Counted from the stretch's first letter, positions 1-10,896 are shown. The stretch: 50,199 nt of DNA from Gammaproteobacteria bacterium (GCA_019454675.1 JACFNV010000002.1:15813-66011); one strand, 5' to 3'. Notes: a model not told the origin generated them from the letters alone. A program made the numbers and translations.

Positions 1-393
1 CTGGTGCTGATCGACTTCGGGCTCGCCAAGCAGGCGCGCTTCAAGGCGGGCATCACCGGCACGGGTGCCATCTTCGGCACGCCCTATTACATGAGCCCGG
101 AGCAGGGCAACGGCAGCATCGTCGACCAGCGCAGCGATCTCTACAGCCTCGGCGTGGTGTTCTACGAGATGCTCACCGGCAGGCGGCCCTACGAGGGCGA
201 TGTGGCCATGGCCGTCATCATCCAGCATCGCGAGGCGCCGGTGCCGCAGCTGCCCGCCGGCCTGCAGCACTTCCAGCCCTTGGTCGACCGCCTGCTCGCC
301 AAGCGCCCGGAGGATCGCTTCCAGTCGGTGGAGGAAGTGCTGGCCTGGCAGCCGGCGGCAGTGCCGGCACGGGAATCAGCCGAAGGGCAGTGA
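1..393 (+). CDS. Serine/threonine protein kinase, C-terminal part (5' end outside window)
   Basis: This is the C-lobe of a Hanks-type Ser/Thr kinase; the reading frame is open at the window edge, so about 130 C-terminal residues are seen. The DFG magnesium-binding motif lies at visible residues 5-7, the activation segment has GTPYYMSPEQ, the subdomain IX Asp is in DQRSDLYSLGV, and the subdomain XI Arg is in RPEDRFQS. The protein ends about 25 residues after the kinase fold, without a transmembrane segment or sensor domain in the visible part. Its 3' end overlaps the convergent lpxH by 18 nt. The substrate cannot be told. The kinase call is secure from the motifs; what precedes DFG is unknown. 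Confidence 0.9.
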   Translation: MVLIDFGLAKQARFKAGITGTGAIFGTPYYMSPEQGNGSIVDQRSDLYSLGVVFYEMLTGRRPYEGDVAMAVIIQHREAPVPQLPAGLQHFQPLVDRLLAKRPEDRFQSVEEVLAWQPAAVPARESAEGQ

Positions 394-1104
394 GGCGAGC
401 GCCGGCCCGTCCGGCGTCCATGCCAGCACGCTGCCCTGCTTGTCCCAGGCGCCCAGCACCGAGCGCGTGGCGGGCCTGCCGTCCAGCATGAAGGAATGGA
501 TCGCGGGCCTGTGGGTGTGGCCGTGGATCAGCTGCAGCACGCCCGCCTGGCGCATGGCAGCGCTCACCGCGGCCTGGTTGACGTCCATGATTGCCGCGGG
601 CCGGTCCTGCGCATAGCGGTGGCTGCGGCGACGCCCCGCGGCTCCCGCCGCCCGTCGCCAGCTGCGCGGCAGCGCCAGGAACAGGCGTTGCAGGCGCGGG
701 TCGTTTACCCGCTGGCGGTAGCGCTGGTAGGCCTGGTCATCGGTGCACAGGAGATCGCCGTGCATCAGCAGGACTCGTTCATCGCCAAGGGTAATGGTGG
801 AGGGGTCTGCCAGCAGGTCCACGCCGGTCATCGCCGCAAAGCGCCGGCCGAGGAGGAAATCGCGATTGCCGCGCATGATGCTGCAGCGATGGCCGGCCCC
901 GGTGAATGCCGCCAGCGCCGCGCCGACCTCGACTGCCGGCGGTTGTTCTTCGTCATCGCCGATCCAGAACTCGAAGAGGTCGCCGAGTATGTAGAGGTGC
1001 CCGGCCTCGCGGGCGGCTCCCGCCAGGAAGCGGAGGAACGCCCCGGTGGCCATGGGCCGCGCGGGATCGAGGTGGAGGTCGGAGATGAACAGCGCGGCTG
1101 TCAC
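376..1104 (-). CDS. lpxH: UDP-2,3-diacylglucosamine diphosphatase LpxH
   Basis: LpxH hydrolyses UDP-2,3-diacylglucosamine to lipid X and UMP in lipid A synthesis at the inner face of the inner membrane. The 242-residue protein (usual length about 240) shows the metallophosphoesterase motifs in order: SDLHLD near residue 8, GDLFEFWIGDD, GNRDFLLG, HGDLLCTDD and the C-terminal HGHTHRP. The GTG start overlaps the TGA of the upstream peptidyl-prolyl isomerase gene (GTGA), which fixes the start and implies translational coupling in a folD-ppi-lpxH operon. The cap region between the HGD and HGHTH motifs is Arg-rich but keeps the RRRS and IMDVN elements expected of the family. Confidence 0.93.
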   Translation of the reverse strand: MTAALFISDLHLDPARPMATGAFLRFLAGAAREAGHLYILGDLFEFWIGDDEEQPPAVEVGAALAAFTGAGHRCSIMRGNRDFLLGRRFAAMTGVDLLADPSTITLGDERVLLMHGDLLCTDDQAYQRYRQRVNDPRLQRLFLALPRSWRRAAGAAGRRRSHRYAQDRPAAIMDVNQAAVSAAMRQAGVLQLIHGHTHRPAIHSFMLDGRPATRSVLGAWDKQGSVLAWTPDGPALASLPFG

Positions 1105-1679
1105 GGGGCGGCGAGCAGCACCACCTTGTTGATCAGCACCGGCTGGACGGGGGCATCCGGCTGGTCCTTGCGGGCGCTGGTGGCGCGATGGCCGATCTCG
1201 TCCACGACTTCCATGCCCTCGATGACCTCGCCGAACACCGCGTAGCCCCAGCGGGTGGGCTTGGGGTCGAGCGTGACGTTGTCGGCCAGGTTGATGTAGA
1301 ACTGCGCATCGGCCGAATGCGGCTCGCTGGTGCGTGCCATGGCGATGGTGCCGCGGTGGTTGGACAGGCCATTGCCCGACTCGTTGGCAATCGGCGGATG
1401 GGCGGGCTTGGCTTCCAGTTCCTGGTTGAAGCCGCCTCCCTGGATGATGAAACCGGTGACCACGCGGTGGAAGACGGTGCCCTCGTAGAAGCCTTCCTCG
1501 ACGTAGCTCAGGAAGTTCTTCACGCTGAGCGGCGCACGCTCGGCTTCCAGCCTGATGGTGATGTTGCCCGCGGAGGTTTCGATGCGCACCTGCGGCTCGG
1601 CGGCATCTGCTGGCTGTGCCAGCACCGGCAGGCAGAGGATGGCCAGCAGGCCGATCGCAATCGGTCGTGTTCCCTGCAT
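1101..1679 (-). CDS. Periplasmic cyclophilin-type peptidyl-prolyl cis-trans isomerase
   Basis: This is a 192-residue cyclophilin. It starts with a Sec signal peptide (basic MQGTRP, hydrophobic IAIGLLAILCLPVLA, likely cleavage near ADAAE), so the isomerase acts in the periplasm like PpiA. Catalytic-core motifs are visible: FHRVVTGFIIQGGGF (the catalytic Arg), a glycine-rich NHRGTIAMART segment, and DAQFYIN. The ATG start shares its A with the TGA of folD and the stop overlaps the GTG of lpxH, so the three genes are tightly coupled. Prolyl isomerisation of secreted proteins is family knowledge; specific clients are unknown. Confidence 0.9.
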   Translation of the reverse strand: MQGTRPIAIGLLAILCLPVLAQPADAAEPQVRIETSAGNITIRLEAERAPLSVKNFLSYVEEGFYEGTVFHRVVTGFIIQGGGFNQELEAKPAHPPIANESGNGLSNHRGTIAMARTSEPHSADAQFYINLADNVTLDPKPTRWGYAVFGEVIEGMEVVDEIGHRATSARKDQPDAPVQPVLINKVVLLAAP

Positions 1680-2572
1680 CAGGCGAGCCCCGCACGCTTG
1701 CCGGAGGCGACTTCCAGCAGCTGGCTGCCGGTGATGGCCGCCTCGAGCGTGTTTTTCAGCAGCATGGCGACCGTCATCGGCCCCACGCCACCCGGCACCG
1801 GCGTGATCCAGGCGGCGCGCTTGCTGGCGGCCGCGAAGTCGACATCGCCCACCAGCTTGCCATCGGGCAGCCGCGTGATGCCGATGTCGAGCACCACGGC
1901 GCCGGGCTTGACCCATTCCCCGGGGATCAGCTGTGGCTTGCCGACCGCCACCGCGAGGATGTCGGCGCTGGCCACGCAGCCGCGCAGGTCCCTGGTGAAA
2001 CGGTGGGCCACCGTGGTGGTGGCGCCGGCGAGCAGGAACTCGAGCGCCAGCGGGCGGCCGACATGGTTGGAAGCACCCACCACCACCGCATGCTGTCCCT
2101 TCGGGTCCATCCCGATCCGCTGCAGCAGCGTCATCACGCCAAAGGGCGTGCAGGGGCGCAGCATCGGGATGCGCTGCGCCAGGCGCCCGACGGTGTAGGG
2201 GTGGAAGCCGTCCACGTCCTTGACCGGGCTGATGTGCTCGATGACCCGCAGCTCGTCGATGTGGGAGGGCAGTGGCAGCTGCACCAGGATGCCATCGATG
2301 GCCGGGTCGTCGTTGAGCCGGGCGATGAGGTCGAGGAGTTCCTCCTCGCGGGTGCTGGCCGGCAGGTCGTGGTCGCGGGCGAGGATGCCGACCTCCTCGC
2401 AGGCAGTGCGCTTGTTGCGCACATAGATCCCCGAGGCGGCGTCATTGCCGACCAGGATCACCGCCAGGCCGGGAGCACGATGGCCGGCTGCGCGACGATC
2501 CTCGATCCGCTGGCGGATCTCGGCACGGATATCACGGGCGATGGCACGGCCATCGATGATCTGGGCGGACAT
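1679..2572 (-). CDS. folD: Bifunctional methylenetetrahydrofolate dehydrogenase/cyclohydrolase FolD
   Basis: FolD converts 5,10-methylene-THF to 10-formyl-THF in two steps, using NADP, in the cytosol. The 297-residue protein has the usual length. Family motifs are visible: YVRNK with the catalytic Lys near residue 54, [19 protein letters not shown], the NADP-site segment [11 protein letters not shown], and the C-terminal signature PGGVGPMT. The segment GASNHVG differs from the commoner GRSxxVG but resembles other gammaproteobacterial versions known to me. It is the first gene of the minus-strand folD-ppi-lpxH run and is divergent from the tRNA cluster; about 190 bp separate its start from tRNA-Pro. 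Confidence 0.95.
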   Translation of the reverse strand: MSAQIIDGRAIARDIRAEIRQRIEDRRAAGHRAPGLAVILVGNDAASGIYVRNKRTACEEVGILARDHDLPASTREEELLDLIARLNDDPAIDGILVQLPLPSHIDELRVIEHISPVKDVDGFHPYTVGRLAQRIPMLRPCTPFGVMTLLQRIGMDPKGQHAVVVGASNHVGRPLALEFLLAGATTTVAHRFTRDLRGCVASADILAVAVGKPQLIPGEWVKPGAVVLDIGITRLPDGKLVGDVDFAAASKRAAWITPVPGGVGPMTVAMLLKNTLEAAITGSQLLEVASGKRAGLA

Positions 2573-2672
2573 GATTGCTGGCAGGTGCTTGTCTGCGGCC
2601 GGAAGGGGTTCGGCGCACACCATACCAGAGGATGCCGCCTCCATGGCATGGGCGGCACGATTGCAGTGGCAA

Positions 2673-2701
2673 TTGACGGGCAGCGGATGCGTCCTTATGA
2701 T
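2673..2701 (+). promoter_or_regulatory. Sigma-70-type promoter for the tRNA cluster (TTGACG-N17-TATGAT)
   Basis: A -35 box TTGACG (2673-2678) is followed after exactly 17 nt by a -10 box TATGAT (2696-2701), pointing at the Pro-Arg-His-Lys tRNA cluster. A perfect TATAAT lies a little further on at 2726-2731, about 32 nt before tRNA-Pro, but without a clear -35 box. The two may be tandem promoters. This is inferred from the sequence only. Confidence 0.6.
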
Positions 2702-2763
2702 CCCCCGGCCCAAGTGCGGGGCAGCTATAATGGGCTTGCACAAGATCCGGCCGACAGGCACAT

Positions 2764-2840
2764 CGGGGCATGGCGCAGTCTGGTAGCGCATCTGCTTTGG
2801 GAGCAGAGGGTCGGCGGTTCGAATCCGTCTGCCCCGACCA
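2764..2840 (+). tRNA. tRNA-Pro (UGG)
   Basis: A 77-nt cloverleaf with acceptor stem CGGGGCA/TGCCCCG, T arm ending in GGTTCGAATCC, anticodon stem-loop TCTGC-TTTGGGA-GCAGA (anticodon TGG) and an encoded CCA end. It is the first gene of a four-tRNA cluster. Confidence 0.97.
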
Positions 2841-2900
2841 GTCCCCGCCGGGCATGCGGCCGGCAGGGCAGTACGGCCGGGAGCGTGCGGTCGAGGCGGG

Positions 2901-2976
2901 GCGCCTGTAGCTCAACGGATAGAGCACCGGCCTTCTAAGCCGGGGGTTGCAGGTTCGAGCCCTGCCAGGCGCGCCA
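2901..2976 (+). tRNA. tRNA-Arg (UCU)
   Basis: A 76-nt cloverleaf with acceptor GCGCCTG/CAGGCGC, anticodon stem CCGGC/GCCGG around loop CTTCTAA (anticodon TCT), discriminator G and an encoded CCA. Second in the cluster, 60 nt after tRNA-Pro. Confidence 0.97.
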
Positions 2977-3008
2977 GTTGCCGTGCCTGGATGAGTTTAG
3001 CGTGCGAT

Positions 3009-3085
3009 GGTGGGCGTAGCTCAGTTGGTAGAGCCCCGGATTGTGATTCCGGTCGTCGTGGGTTCGAGTCCCATCGTCCACCCCA
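3009..3085 (+). tRNA. tRNA-His (GUG)
   Basis: The cloverleaf has acceptor GTGGGCG/CGTCCAC and anticodon loop TTGTGAT (anticodon GTG). The extra G(-1) typical of tRNA-His is encoded at 3009, opposite the discriminator C at 3082. CCA is encoded. Confidence 0.97.
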
Positions 3086-3130
3086 GTTTGCAGGCGTCGC
3101 TGCCATGGCGACGGATGAACAAGTAGGCGC

Positions 3131-3206
<76 letters not shown>

Positions 3207-3277
3207 CTCCCCCGTCCCCTACATCCCGATGCACGGCTGGCAGCACCGGCTGCCGTCCCGGTTGCAATGCAATGCCG

Positions 3278-3311
3278 GATGGACAGGAGACGCACTCGTC
3301 TCCTGTCCATC
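3278..3311. terminator. Perfect 15-bp hairpin between convergent tRNA-Lys and the NTF2-like gene
   Basis: GATGGACAGGAGACG (3278-3292), loop CACT, then its exact reverse complement (3297-3311). It sits between the convergent tRNA cluster and a minus-strand gene, where a bidirectional terminator is expected. Neither side is followed by a T tract, so intrinsic termination is uncertain; it could instead protect a 3' end. Confidence 0.5.
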
Positions 3312-3347
3312 GGGGCAAGCTGCAATCCCGGTTCTGCCGATGATGGA

Positions 3348-3869
3348 TCAGCGCCCGGGAGGCCCGATGTCGTTGGGCTGGCGGTTGTCGGCGACGGCGC
3401 CGATCAGCCAGTTGCCATCCTTGCGGACCATCAGGTAAACCTCGGTGAACTGGTCCTTCTTGGCTTCCGGCTGGTCGTTGCGATGGGACAGGGTGTTGAT
3501 CCTTGCCCACACGGTGGCGACATCGCCATCGATCCGGCTGTCGAGGATCTCCGCATTGCGGCTGTAGACCTTGGTGGCGGCGATGACGGTGGAGCCGATC
3601 AGCATCCAGTGCGAGCGCAGGTCGCTGCCGAGGCTCTCGTCCTGTGCACCGCCCATGCCCGGATGGGCCGCGCGCAGCGTGAATTGCACGCCGCCGGGTG
3701 CAATGTAGCTGGCGGCCTTGGGCAGGTCCTTGGCGGTCACGGCGGCATTGAATGCGGTGACCGTGCCGGCCGGTGTGCCGGCCTCGGCCGAAGGGCCGGC
3801 CCACGCCGCGGGCATGGCCAGGGCGGCGCCAAGGATGACGAGCGTGGTGGGGCGGATCAGGAAGCGCAT
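3348..3869 (-). CDS. Secreted NTF2-like (SnoaL/DUF4440-type) protein
   Basis: This 173-residue protein begins with a Sec signal peptide (MRFLIRPTTLVILGAALAMP, cleavage probably after AWA), so it is likely periplasmic. The rest reads like a small cone-shaped NTF2/SnoaL fold: an N-terminal helix (TVTAFNAAVTAKDLPKAASY), then alternating strands, ending in VYLMVRKDGNWLIGAVADNR, where the W-L-I pattern is typical of DUF4440-like proteins. It stands alone on the minus strand between the tRNA cluster and tRNA-Leu. The fold is known from enzymes as well as binding proteins, so no reaction can be assigned. The ATG start follows no strong Shine-Dalgarno sequence. Confidence 0.7.
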   Translation of the reverse strand: MRFLIRPTTLVILGAALAMPAAWAGPSAEAGTPAGTVTAFNAAVTAKDLPKAASYIAPGGVQFTLRAAHPGMGGAQDESLGSDLRSHWMLIGSTVIAATKVYSRNAEILDSRIDGDVATVWARINTLSHRNDQPEAKKDQFTEVYLMVRKDGNWLIGAVADNRQPNDIGPPGR

Positions 3870-4181
3870 AAGTTATGACTCCGGTTGATGTCGAGCGCAC
3901 CCGCACGATCCGTGAAAGTGCCGGTGACGTCAAGCCTGCAGCTGGTGCGGGAGGCTTTGCGCGTGGCCGATCCCTGGGGGGCGGCGGTCCGGGGCTGCGA
4001 GGGTCTGGGGTGACCGGGAGGGGTGGTGATAGCCAGAGGGCGCCAGCCCGGATGGGCTGTGCGGGGACTCGAGAGGATGGCGGGGCAGCCGCCGTCGCCG
4101 TCACGGCGTGCCGCCCACTTTCCCGGGTTCGGCGCAAGCTCTTGGCTATAATGGCGGCTTGCCGGACGGCAGCGACAACGC
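3870..4181. promoter_or_regulatory. Intergenic stretch with a -10 element before tRNA-Leu
   Basis: About 310 bp separate the NTF2-like gene from tRNA-Leu. I see no convincing gene in it. A perfect TATAAT at 4147-4152, 30 nt before tRNA-Leu, is the likely -10 box; no good -35 box stands at the right spacing. The minus-strand gene must also be promoted from this stretch. Confidence 0.45.
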
Positions 4182-4266
4182 GCGAAAGTGGCGGAACTGG
4201 TAGACGCGCAGGATTTAGGTTCCTGTGGGGCAACCCGTGAGAGTTCGATCCTCTCCTTTCGCACCA
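4182..4266 (+). tRNA. tRNA-Leu (UAG)
   Basis: An 85-nt type II tRNA with a long variable arm, acceptor GCGAAAG/CTTTCGC, anticodon loop TTTAGGT (anticodon TAG), discriminator A and an encoded CCA. It lies just upstream of tig, as in related gammaproteobacteria. Confidence 0.97.
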
Positions 4267-4336
4267 TCCGCGTGATTGGGTCGTCGTCCCGCATCAGATT
4301 CATGAACCAGGGCTTGAGGAACGGGGTTTGACCGAC

Positions 4337-5617
4337 ATGCAGGTTTCGTTGGAGACGGGAGCGGGGCTGGAGCGGCGTCTGCGGGTGCAGGTGCCTGCCG
4401 ACCGGGTAGAGCAGGAAATTGCCGCGAGACTCAAGTCGGCGGCCCGTACCGTGCGCCTCAAGGGCTTCCGGCCCGGCAAGGTGCCGGCCGGCGTGATCCG
4501 GCAGCGCTTCGGCTCGCAGATCCGCCAGGAAGTGATCCAGGACATGGTCCGTTCCAGTTATTCGGAGGCCATCACCCAGGAGAAGCTGCGGCCGGTGGGC
4601 AATCCGCGCATCGAGGACGAGCCGGAGAGCACGGAGCAGGGCGTGGCCTACACCGCCATCTTCGAGGTGTATCCAGAGTTCGATGTGGCTGGTCTCGATG
4701 GCCTGGCCGTCGAAAGGCCGGAGGCCGAGGTCTCCGATGCAGATATCGACCAGACGGTGGAGCGCCTGCGCAGGCAGCATGCCGAATGGCGTCCCGCCGA
4801 TCGTGCAGCCACCGATGGCGACCAGGTCACCGTGGATTTCGACGGTAGCCTCGATGGCGAGGCGCTGGAGGGCGGCAAGGCCGAGCGCTTTCCCATCGTG
4901 ATCGGCGAAGGACGCATGCTCCCCGATTTCGAGGCCAATCTCCGCGGGCTGGCGGCAGGCGCCGACAAGCGCTTCGATGTCGTCTTTCCGGATGACTACT
5001 ACGAGGAGAGGCTGCGCGGGCGCACCGTGGCCTTCGACATCCACGTGCACGAGGTGGCGGCCCTCGAGCTGCCCGTGGTCGATGCCGACTTCATCCGCGG
5101 CTTCGATGTTGTCAGTGGCGAAATGGGCGAGTTCCGGCGCCGTATCCGGGAAAGCCTCGAGCAGGAGGCGGCCGCCAAGGCGCAGGCCGAGGTGCGTCGC
5201 CAGCTCATCGAGCAACTTCTGGCCGTCAATCCTGTCGAAGTCCCCGTAGCGATGGTGTCCCGCGAGGTGGCGGCCCTGCAGGCCGAGGCCGCGCGCAGCG
5301 TCGGTGGCGCGGATCAGCAGGCGGATGGTGCCTATGATGAAGTTGCCCGTCGTCGCGTGCGCGTGGGGCTGATTCTCGGCGAAATCATCCGCAGGCAGGA
5401 TATCGAGGCCGACCAGGGGCGGATCGGCCAGAAGCTGGATGACCTGTGCCGCCCGCACGAGCATCCCGACGAGGTGCGCAGGCTCTATCTGCAGAATGCC
5501 GAATGGATGGCGCAGATCGAGAATTCCGTGCTCGAAGAGCAGGTCATGGCCTGGCTTGCCGAGCGTGCCCGCATCACGGGCAAGAGCATTTCCTTCTCCG
5601 AGCTGATGGGCGTGTAG
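4337..5617 (+). CDS. tig: Trigger factor (ribosome-associated chaperone/PPIase)
   Basis: Trigger factor binds the ribosome exit site and shields nascent chains; it also has an FKBP-type prolyl isomerase domain. The 426-residue protein carries the ribosome-docking signature GFRPGKVP at about residues 43-50, an FKBP-like middle domain ([28 protein letters not shown]) and a helical C-terminal chaperone domain. The family usually starts MQVS, which fits the ATG at 4337. A TTG at 4328 (three more codons) lies 7 nt after a GAGGA at 4316-4320, so initiation there is possible. It is followed by clpP after a short gap, as usual in this order. Confidence 0.95.
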   Translation: MQVSLETGAGLERRLRVQVPADRVEQEIAARLKSAARTVRLKGFRPGKVPAGVIRQRFGSQIRQEVIQDMVRSSYSEAITQEKLRPVGNPRIEDEPESTEQGVAYTAIFEVYPEFDVAGLDGLAVERPEAEVSDADIDQTVERLRRQHAEWRPADRAATDGDQVTVDFDGSLDGEALEGGKAERFPIVIGEGRMLPDFEANLRGLAAGADKRFDVVFPDDYYEERLRGRTVAFDIHVHEVAALELPVVDADFIRGFDVVSGEMGEFRRRIRESLEQEAAAKAQAEVRRQLIEQLLAVNPVEVPVAMVSREVAALQAEAARSVGGADQQADGAYDEVARRRVRVGLILGEIIRRQDIEADQGRIGQKLDDLCRPHEHPDEVRRLYLQNAEWMAQIENSVLEEQVMAWLAERARITGKSISFSELMGV

Positions 5618-5636
5618 TCAAAGGATCATGAACCGA

Positions 5637-6263
5637 ATGGATACCAAGGCTCTCAATCTCGTGCCGATGGTGGTCGAGCAGACCGCGCGCGGCGAGCGTT
5701 CCTACGACATCTACTCGAGGCTGCTGAAGGAGCGGGTGGTGTTCATGGTCGGGCCCGTCGAGGACTACACCGCCAACGTCGTGGTGGCGCAGCTGCTGTA
5801 CCTGGAGTCCGAAAACCCCGACAAGGACATACACCTGTACATCAACTCCCCCGGAGGGTCGGTGAGCGCGGGGCTTTCCATCTACGACACGATGCAGTTC
5901 ATCAAGCCCGATGTCAGCACCATCTGCGTTGGCCAGGCTGCCAGCATGGGCGCGGTGTTGCTGGCTGGCGGCGCCAAGGGCAAGCGTTACAGCCTGCCGC
6001 ATTCCCGGGTGATGATCCACCAGCCCCTGGGCGGCTTCCAGGGCCAGGCCGTGGACTTCGACCGCTATGCCCGCGAGATCCTCCAGACGCGCTCGCGCCT
6101 CAACGAGATCCTCGCTAGGCACACGGGGCAGGCGATGGAGCGGATCGAGGCGGATACCGACCGCGATTATTTCATGAGCGGGGCGGAGGCTGCCGAGTAC
6201 GGGCTCATCGATACCGTGCTGGCGCAGCGTGCCCCGGTTCCGTCGCCGGGCGGTGCGGCCTGA
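5637..6263 (+). CDS. clpP: ATP-dependent Clp protease proteolytic subunit
   Basis: ClpP is the serine peptidase of ClpXP/ClpAP; fourteen subunits form a barrel in the cytosol. Counting from this start, the catalytic triad is Ser103 (in QAASMGAV), His128 (VMIHQP) and Asp177 (DTDRDYF). The hallmark NSPGGSV oxyanion strand is also present. An AAAGGA (5620-5625) is 11 nt before the ATG at 5637 but only 2 nt before an ATG at 5628, so I chose 5637; the longer form adds three residues. The gene sits between tig and clpX. Confidence 0.95.
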   Translation: MDTKALNLVPMVVEQTARGERSYDIYSRLLKERVVFMVGPVEDYTANVVVAQLLYLESENPDKDIHLYINSPGGSVSAGLSIYDTMQFIKPDVSTICVGQAASMGAVLLAGGAKGKRYSLPHSRVMIHQPLGGFQGQAVDFDRYAREILQTRSRLNEILARHTGQAMERIEADTDRDYFMSGAEAAEYGLIDTVLAQRAPVPSPGGAA

Positions 6264-6295
6264 GTGTTTTCTCCCGGAAACGCGACCTGGGTGCT

Positions 6296-6325
6296 TTGCC
6301 CTGGTCGTCCGGGGCGTGATATATA
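6296..6325 (+). promoter_or_regulatory. Candidate promoter for clpX (TTGCCC-N18-TATATA)
   Basis: The 128-nt clpP-clpX gap holds TTGCCC (6296-6301) and TATATA (6320-6325) with 18 nt between them, about 65 nt before the clpX start. No sigma-32-like box was recognised. clpX may therefore have its own promoter besides read-through from clpP. Confidence 0.35.
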
Positions 6326-6391
6326 CCGGCACGAAGCCGGAATGGTGGCTCCGGCTTGCTGAAAAGCCGCCGTCACTGAACCGAGGGTGAC

Positions 6392-7714
<1,323 letters not shown>

Positions 7715-7773
7715 GCCGACTGCAAGGCGGCGGCGCCCGGTGCGCGACTGTCGCGGACACGATGGAGAAGCAG

Positions 7774-10185
7774 ATGTCTGAAGCCGAGCGACAGGCCCGC
7801 AAGGGCCTTCCCGTCCTGCCGCTGCGGGATGTGGTCGTCTACCCGCACATGGTGATCCCGCTGTTTGTCGGCCGCCAGAAGTCCATCCTGGCGCTCGATG
7901 CCGCCATGGCTGCCGAGAAGCAGATCCTGCTCGTGGCGCAGAAGCAGGCCGACACCGACGACCCCGGCCTCGACGACATCCATGCAGTGGGTACGCTGGC
8001 GACCATCCTGCAGCTGCTCAAGCTGCCGGACGGCACGGTCAAGGTGCTGGTGGAGGGCGTGGCACGCGCCCACCTGCGGTCCTGCCGGCAGGATGGCCAT
8101 TTTTCCGCGGACGTGGAGCCCGTCGTCGAGGACGAGGCGGTCGATGCGCGGGAGTTCGATGTGCTCAAGCGCACCATCGTCACGCAGTTCGAAAGCTACG
8201 TGAAGCTCAACAAGAAGGTTCCGCCGGAAATCCTCACTTCCCTGATGGGCATCGAGCAGCCGGGCCGCCTGGCCGACACGGTGGTTGCGCACATGTCCCT
8301 CAAGCTCGAGGCCAAGCAGAAGGTGCTCGAGATCGGCAGTGCGCGCGCGCGCTTGGAGCACGTGCTGGGCCTGGTGGATACCGAGATCGACATGCTCGAG
8401 ATCGAGAAGCGCATCCGCGGCCGCGTCAAGCAGCAGATGGAGAAGAGCCAGCGCGAGTATTACCTCAACGAGCAGATGAAGGCGATCCAGAAAGAGCTTG
8501 GCGACATGGACGATGCGCCGAACGAGATCGCCGATCTCGAACAGAAGATCGCCCAGGTCGGCATGCCGGAGGAGGCACGCGAGAAAGCGGTCTCCGAGCT
8601 GAACAAGCTCAAGATGATGTCGCCCATGTCGGCGGAAGCCACGGTGGTGCGCAACTACATCGACTGGTTGCTGAAGATGCCGTGGCGTAGCCGCACCAAG
8701 ATCAATCGCGACCTGCGCCATGCCGAGTCGGTGCTGGAGAAGGATCACTACGGCCTGGACAGGGTCAAGGAGCGCATACTCGAGTATCTTGCCGTGCAGC
8801 AGAGGGTACGCAAGACCAAGGGCCCTATCCTCTGCCTGGTCGGCCCGCCGGGCGTCGGCAAGACCTCGCTTGGGCAGAGCATTGCGCGGGCAACCAACCG
8901 CAAGTTCATCCGCATGTCGCTGGGTGGCGTGCGCGACGAGGCGGAAATACGCGGGCATCGTCGCACCTACATCGGCTCGATGCCGGGCAAGATCGTGCAG
9001 AACCTCGCCAAGAGCGGCATGCGCAATCCGCTGTTCCTGCTCGACGAGGTCGACAAGATGTCGACCGACTTCCGCGGTGATCCGTCCTCCGCGCTGCTCG
9101 AGGTGCTGGATCCGGAGCAGAACGCGGCATTCAGCGACCACTATCTGGAGGTCGATTTCGATCTCTCCGACGTGATGTTCGTCTGCACGGCGAATACGCT
9201 GAACATCCCCGCGCCGCTGCTGGACCGCATGGAGGTCATCCGCATCCCGGGCTATACCGAGGACGAAAAGCTCAATATCGCCCGCAACTACCTCATCCCC
9301 AAGCAGATGAAGGCCAACGGGCTGCGGGAGCGGGAGCTGCTCATCGGCAGTGCCGCCGTCCGCGACATCATCCGCTACTACACCCGTGAGTCGGGGGTGC
9401 GCAACCTGGAGCGGGAGATCGCCAAGATTTGCCGCAAGATCGTCAAGAGCCTGCTTCTCAAGCCGCGCAAGAAGCAGATACAAGTCGGCGCGCGCGGTCT
9501 CGACAAGTATCTTGGTGTGCGCCGCTTCCGCTATGGTCGCGCCGAAGAAACGGACCGCGTGGGCCAGGTGACCGGTCTGGCGTGGACCGAAGTTGGTGGT
9601 GAGTTGCTGACCATCGAGGCAGTCGTCGTGCCCGGCAAGGGCAAGCTCATCAATACCGGGCAGCTTGGCGATGTCATGCAGGAGTCGATCCAGGCGGCCA
9701 CCACGGTGGTGCGCAGCCGTGCGCGCGTGCTTGGCATCGACGAGGATTTCCACCAGCGCTTCGATCTGCATGTCCATGTTCCCGAAGGCGCCACGCCAAA
9801 GGATGGGCCGAGTGCGGGCGTTGGCATGTGCACGGCACTGGTTTCGGCACTCACCGGCATTCCGGTGCGCTCGGATGTGGCCATGACGGGCGAGATCACC
9901 CTGCGCGGCGAGGTGCTGCCTATCGGCGGGCTCAAGGAAAAGCTGCTGGCGGCGCACCGCGGCGGCATCGCCACGGTGCTGATCCCGAAGGATAACGAGA
10001 AGGATCTGGCGGAGATCCCGAAGAACATCAAGGACAGGCTGCATATCGTTGCAGTGCGCTGGATGGACGAGGTCCTGCAGCTGGCTCTCCAGCGCATGCC
10101 GGTGCCCAGGCCGGGAGACGATGCGGCGATGAAGGAATCGCCGAAGAAAGCCGCAACAGGTTCGAGCGGCGTGCGGGCGCATTGA
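7774..10185 (+). CDS. lon: ATP-dependent Lon protease
   Basis: Lon is a homo-oligomeric cytosolic AAA+ protease for misfolded and regulatory proteins. Domains of the 803-residue protein are an N-terminal LON substrate domain ([16 protein letters not shown]), a central coiled-coil region, the AAA+ module with Walker A GPPGVGKT from residue 357, and the protease domain with catalytic Ser680 (GPSAG) and Lys723 (in [10 protein letters not shown]), spaced 43 residues apart as in the family. I chose the ATG at 7774 because GGAGA (7764-7768) precedes it by 5 nt; an ATG at 7762 would add four residues but overlaps that ribosome binding site. Confidence 0.97.
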   Translation: MSEAERQARKGLPVLPLRDVVVYPHMVIPLFVGRQKSILALDAAMAAEKQILLVAQKQADTDDPGLDDIHAVGTLATILQLLKLPDGTVKVLVEGVARAHLRSCRQDGHFSADVEPVVEDEAVDAREFDVLKRTIVTQFESYVKLNKKVPPEILTSLMGIEQPGRLADTVVAHMSLKLEAKQKVLEIGSARARLEHVLGLVDTEIDMLEIEKRIRGRVKQQMEKSQREYYLNEQMKAIQKELGDMDDAPNEIADLEQKIAQVGMPEEAREKAVSELNKLKMMSPMSAEATVVRNYIDWLLKMPWRSRTKINRDLRHAESVLEKDHYGLDRVKERILEYLAVQQRVRKTKGPILCLVGPPGVGKTSLGQSIARATNRKFIRMSLGGVRDEAEIRGHRRTYIGSMPGKIVQNLAKSGMRNPLFLLDEVDKMSTDFRGDPSSALLEVLDPEQNAAFSDHYLEVDFDLSDVMFVCTANTLNIPAPLLDRMEVIRIPGYTEDEKLNIARNYLIPKQMKANGLRERELLIGSAAVRDIIRYYTRESGVRNLEREIAKICRKIVKSLLLKPRKKQIQVGARGLDKYLGVRRFRYGRAEETDRVGQVTGLAWTEVGGELLTIEAVVVPGKGKLINTGQLGDVMQESIQAATTVVRSRARVLGIDEDFHQRFDLHVHVPEGATPKDGPSAGVGMCTALVSALTGIPVRSDVAMTGEITLRGEVLPIGGLKEKLLAAHRGGIATVLIPKDNEKDLAEIPKNIKDRLHIVAVRWMDEVLQLALQRMPVPRPGDDAAMKESPKKAATGSSGVRAH

Positions 10186-10209
10186 GGCACGCTTCTTTCC
10201 GTACCTTTG

Positions 10210-10239
10210 TTGACAGTGGTTTTTGCCGCTTGGTATAAG
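10210..10239 (+). promoter_or_regulatory. Promoter of hupB (TTGACA-N18-TATAAG)
   Basis: A consensus TTGACA (10210-10215) is followed after 18 nt by TATAAG (10234-10239). This leaves a 5' leader of roughly 170 nt before the hupB start, with no gene seen in it. Confidence 0.65.
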
Positions 10240-10419
10240 GATTGGCGGCTTCGTCATTCGCATGCTGCCGGGACGCGGTGTTTCCCGTGCGAATGTCTTG
10301 CAGTGCCGGAAGACCAGCGACGGGTGCAATCGTCAGCTGGTATTTGTTTGGGTTCGGATTCCCGCTGTCCGCCAGTGATGCGGGATCGTGTGTTTTTTGT
10401 CTTGTAGGGGGCGCATGCC

Positions 10420-10692
10420 ATGAACAAGGGCGATCTGATTGATGCCGTCAGCAATGAAACAGGCCTGTCGAAGGCCGATGCATCGCGTGCGGTCGAGTCG
10501 GTGTTTTCGGTGGTTACCGATGCGTTGAAGAACGGCGAGCAGGTCTCCTTGGTCGGCTTCGGTGCGTTTACGGTCAAGACGCGGGCTGCCCGCACCGGGC
10601 GCAATCCGCGCACGGGCGATACCATGCAGATCCCGGCCAGCAAGGTACCCGGATTCCGGGCTGGCAAGGCTCTCAAAGATGCCGTAAACTAG
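10420..10692 (+). CDS. hupB: DNA-binding protein HU (beta type)
   Basis: HU is a small histone-like dimer that bends and compacts DNA. The 90-residue protein has the full family length. It shows the N-terminal [11 protein letters not shown] helix, the [22 protein letters not shown] signature divided between core and arm, and the [18 protein letters not shown] end. It follows lon, as in many proteobacteria, and has its own strong promoter with a long untranslated leader. Confidence 0.97.
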   Translation: MNKGDLIDAVSNETGLSKADASRAVESVFSVVTDALKNGEQVSLVGFGAFTVKTRAARTGRNPRTGDTMQIPASKVPGFRAGKALKDAVN

Positions 10693-10823
10693 CGCGCCTT
10701 TATCCGGGTAGGGTCTGGTTTGTCCATCGCCTTGCGGGATGTCAGTGACGGATTTTTCCGCACCGGCATGCGAAGGCAGCTTCCAGCGGCGGCAGGCCGG
10801 CCTGGCGCACGAGCGCTGCGGAC

Positions 10824-10896
10824 GGGTGCTTAGCTCAGCTGGAAGAGCGTCGCCCTTACAAGGCGAAGGTCGGGGGTTCGAGACCCTCAGCACCCA
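10824..10896 (+). tRNA. tRNA-Val (UAC), CCA not encoded
   Basis: The cloverleaf has acceptor GGGTGCT/AGCACCC and anticodon stem TCGCC/GGCGA around loop CTTACAA (anticodon TAC). After discriminator A (10896) the DNA reads TCA rather than CCA, so the CCA end must be added enzymatically. All other tRNAs in this window encode it. Confidence 0.95.

Noticed and set aside
376-1695. A 439-codon open frame on the minus strand extending far upstream of lpxH
   Set aside because: Only the part from the GTG at 1104 matches LpxH; upstream it is out of frame with the cyclophilin gene that clearly occupies that DNA.
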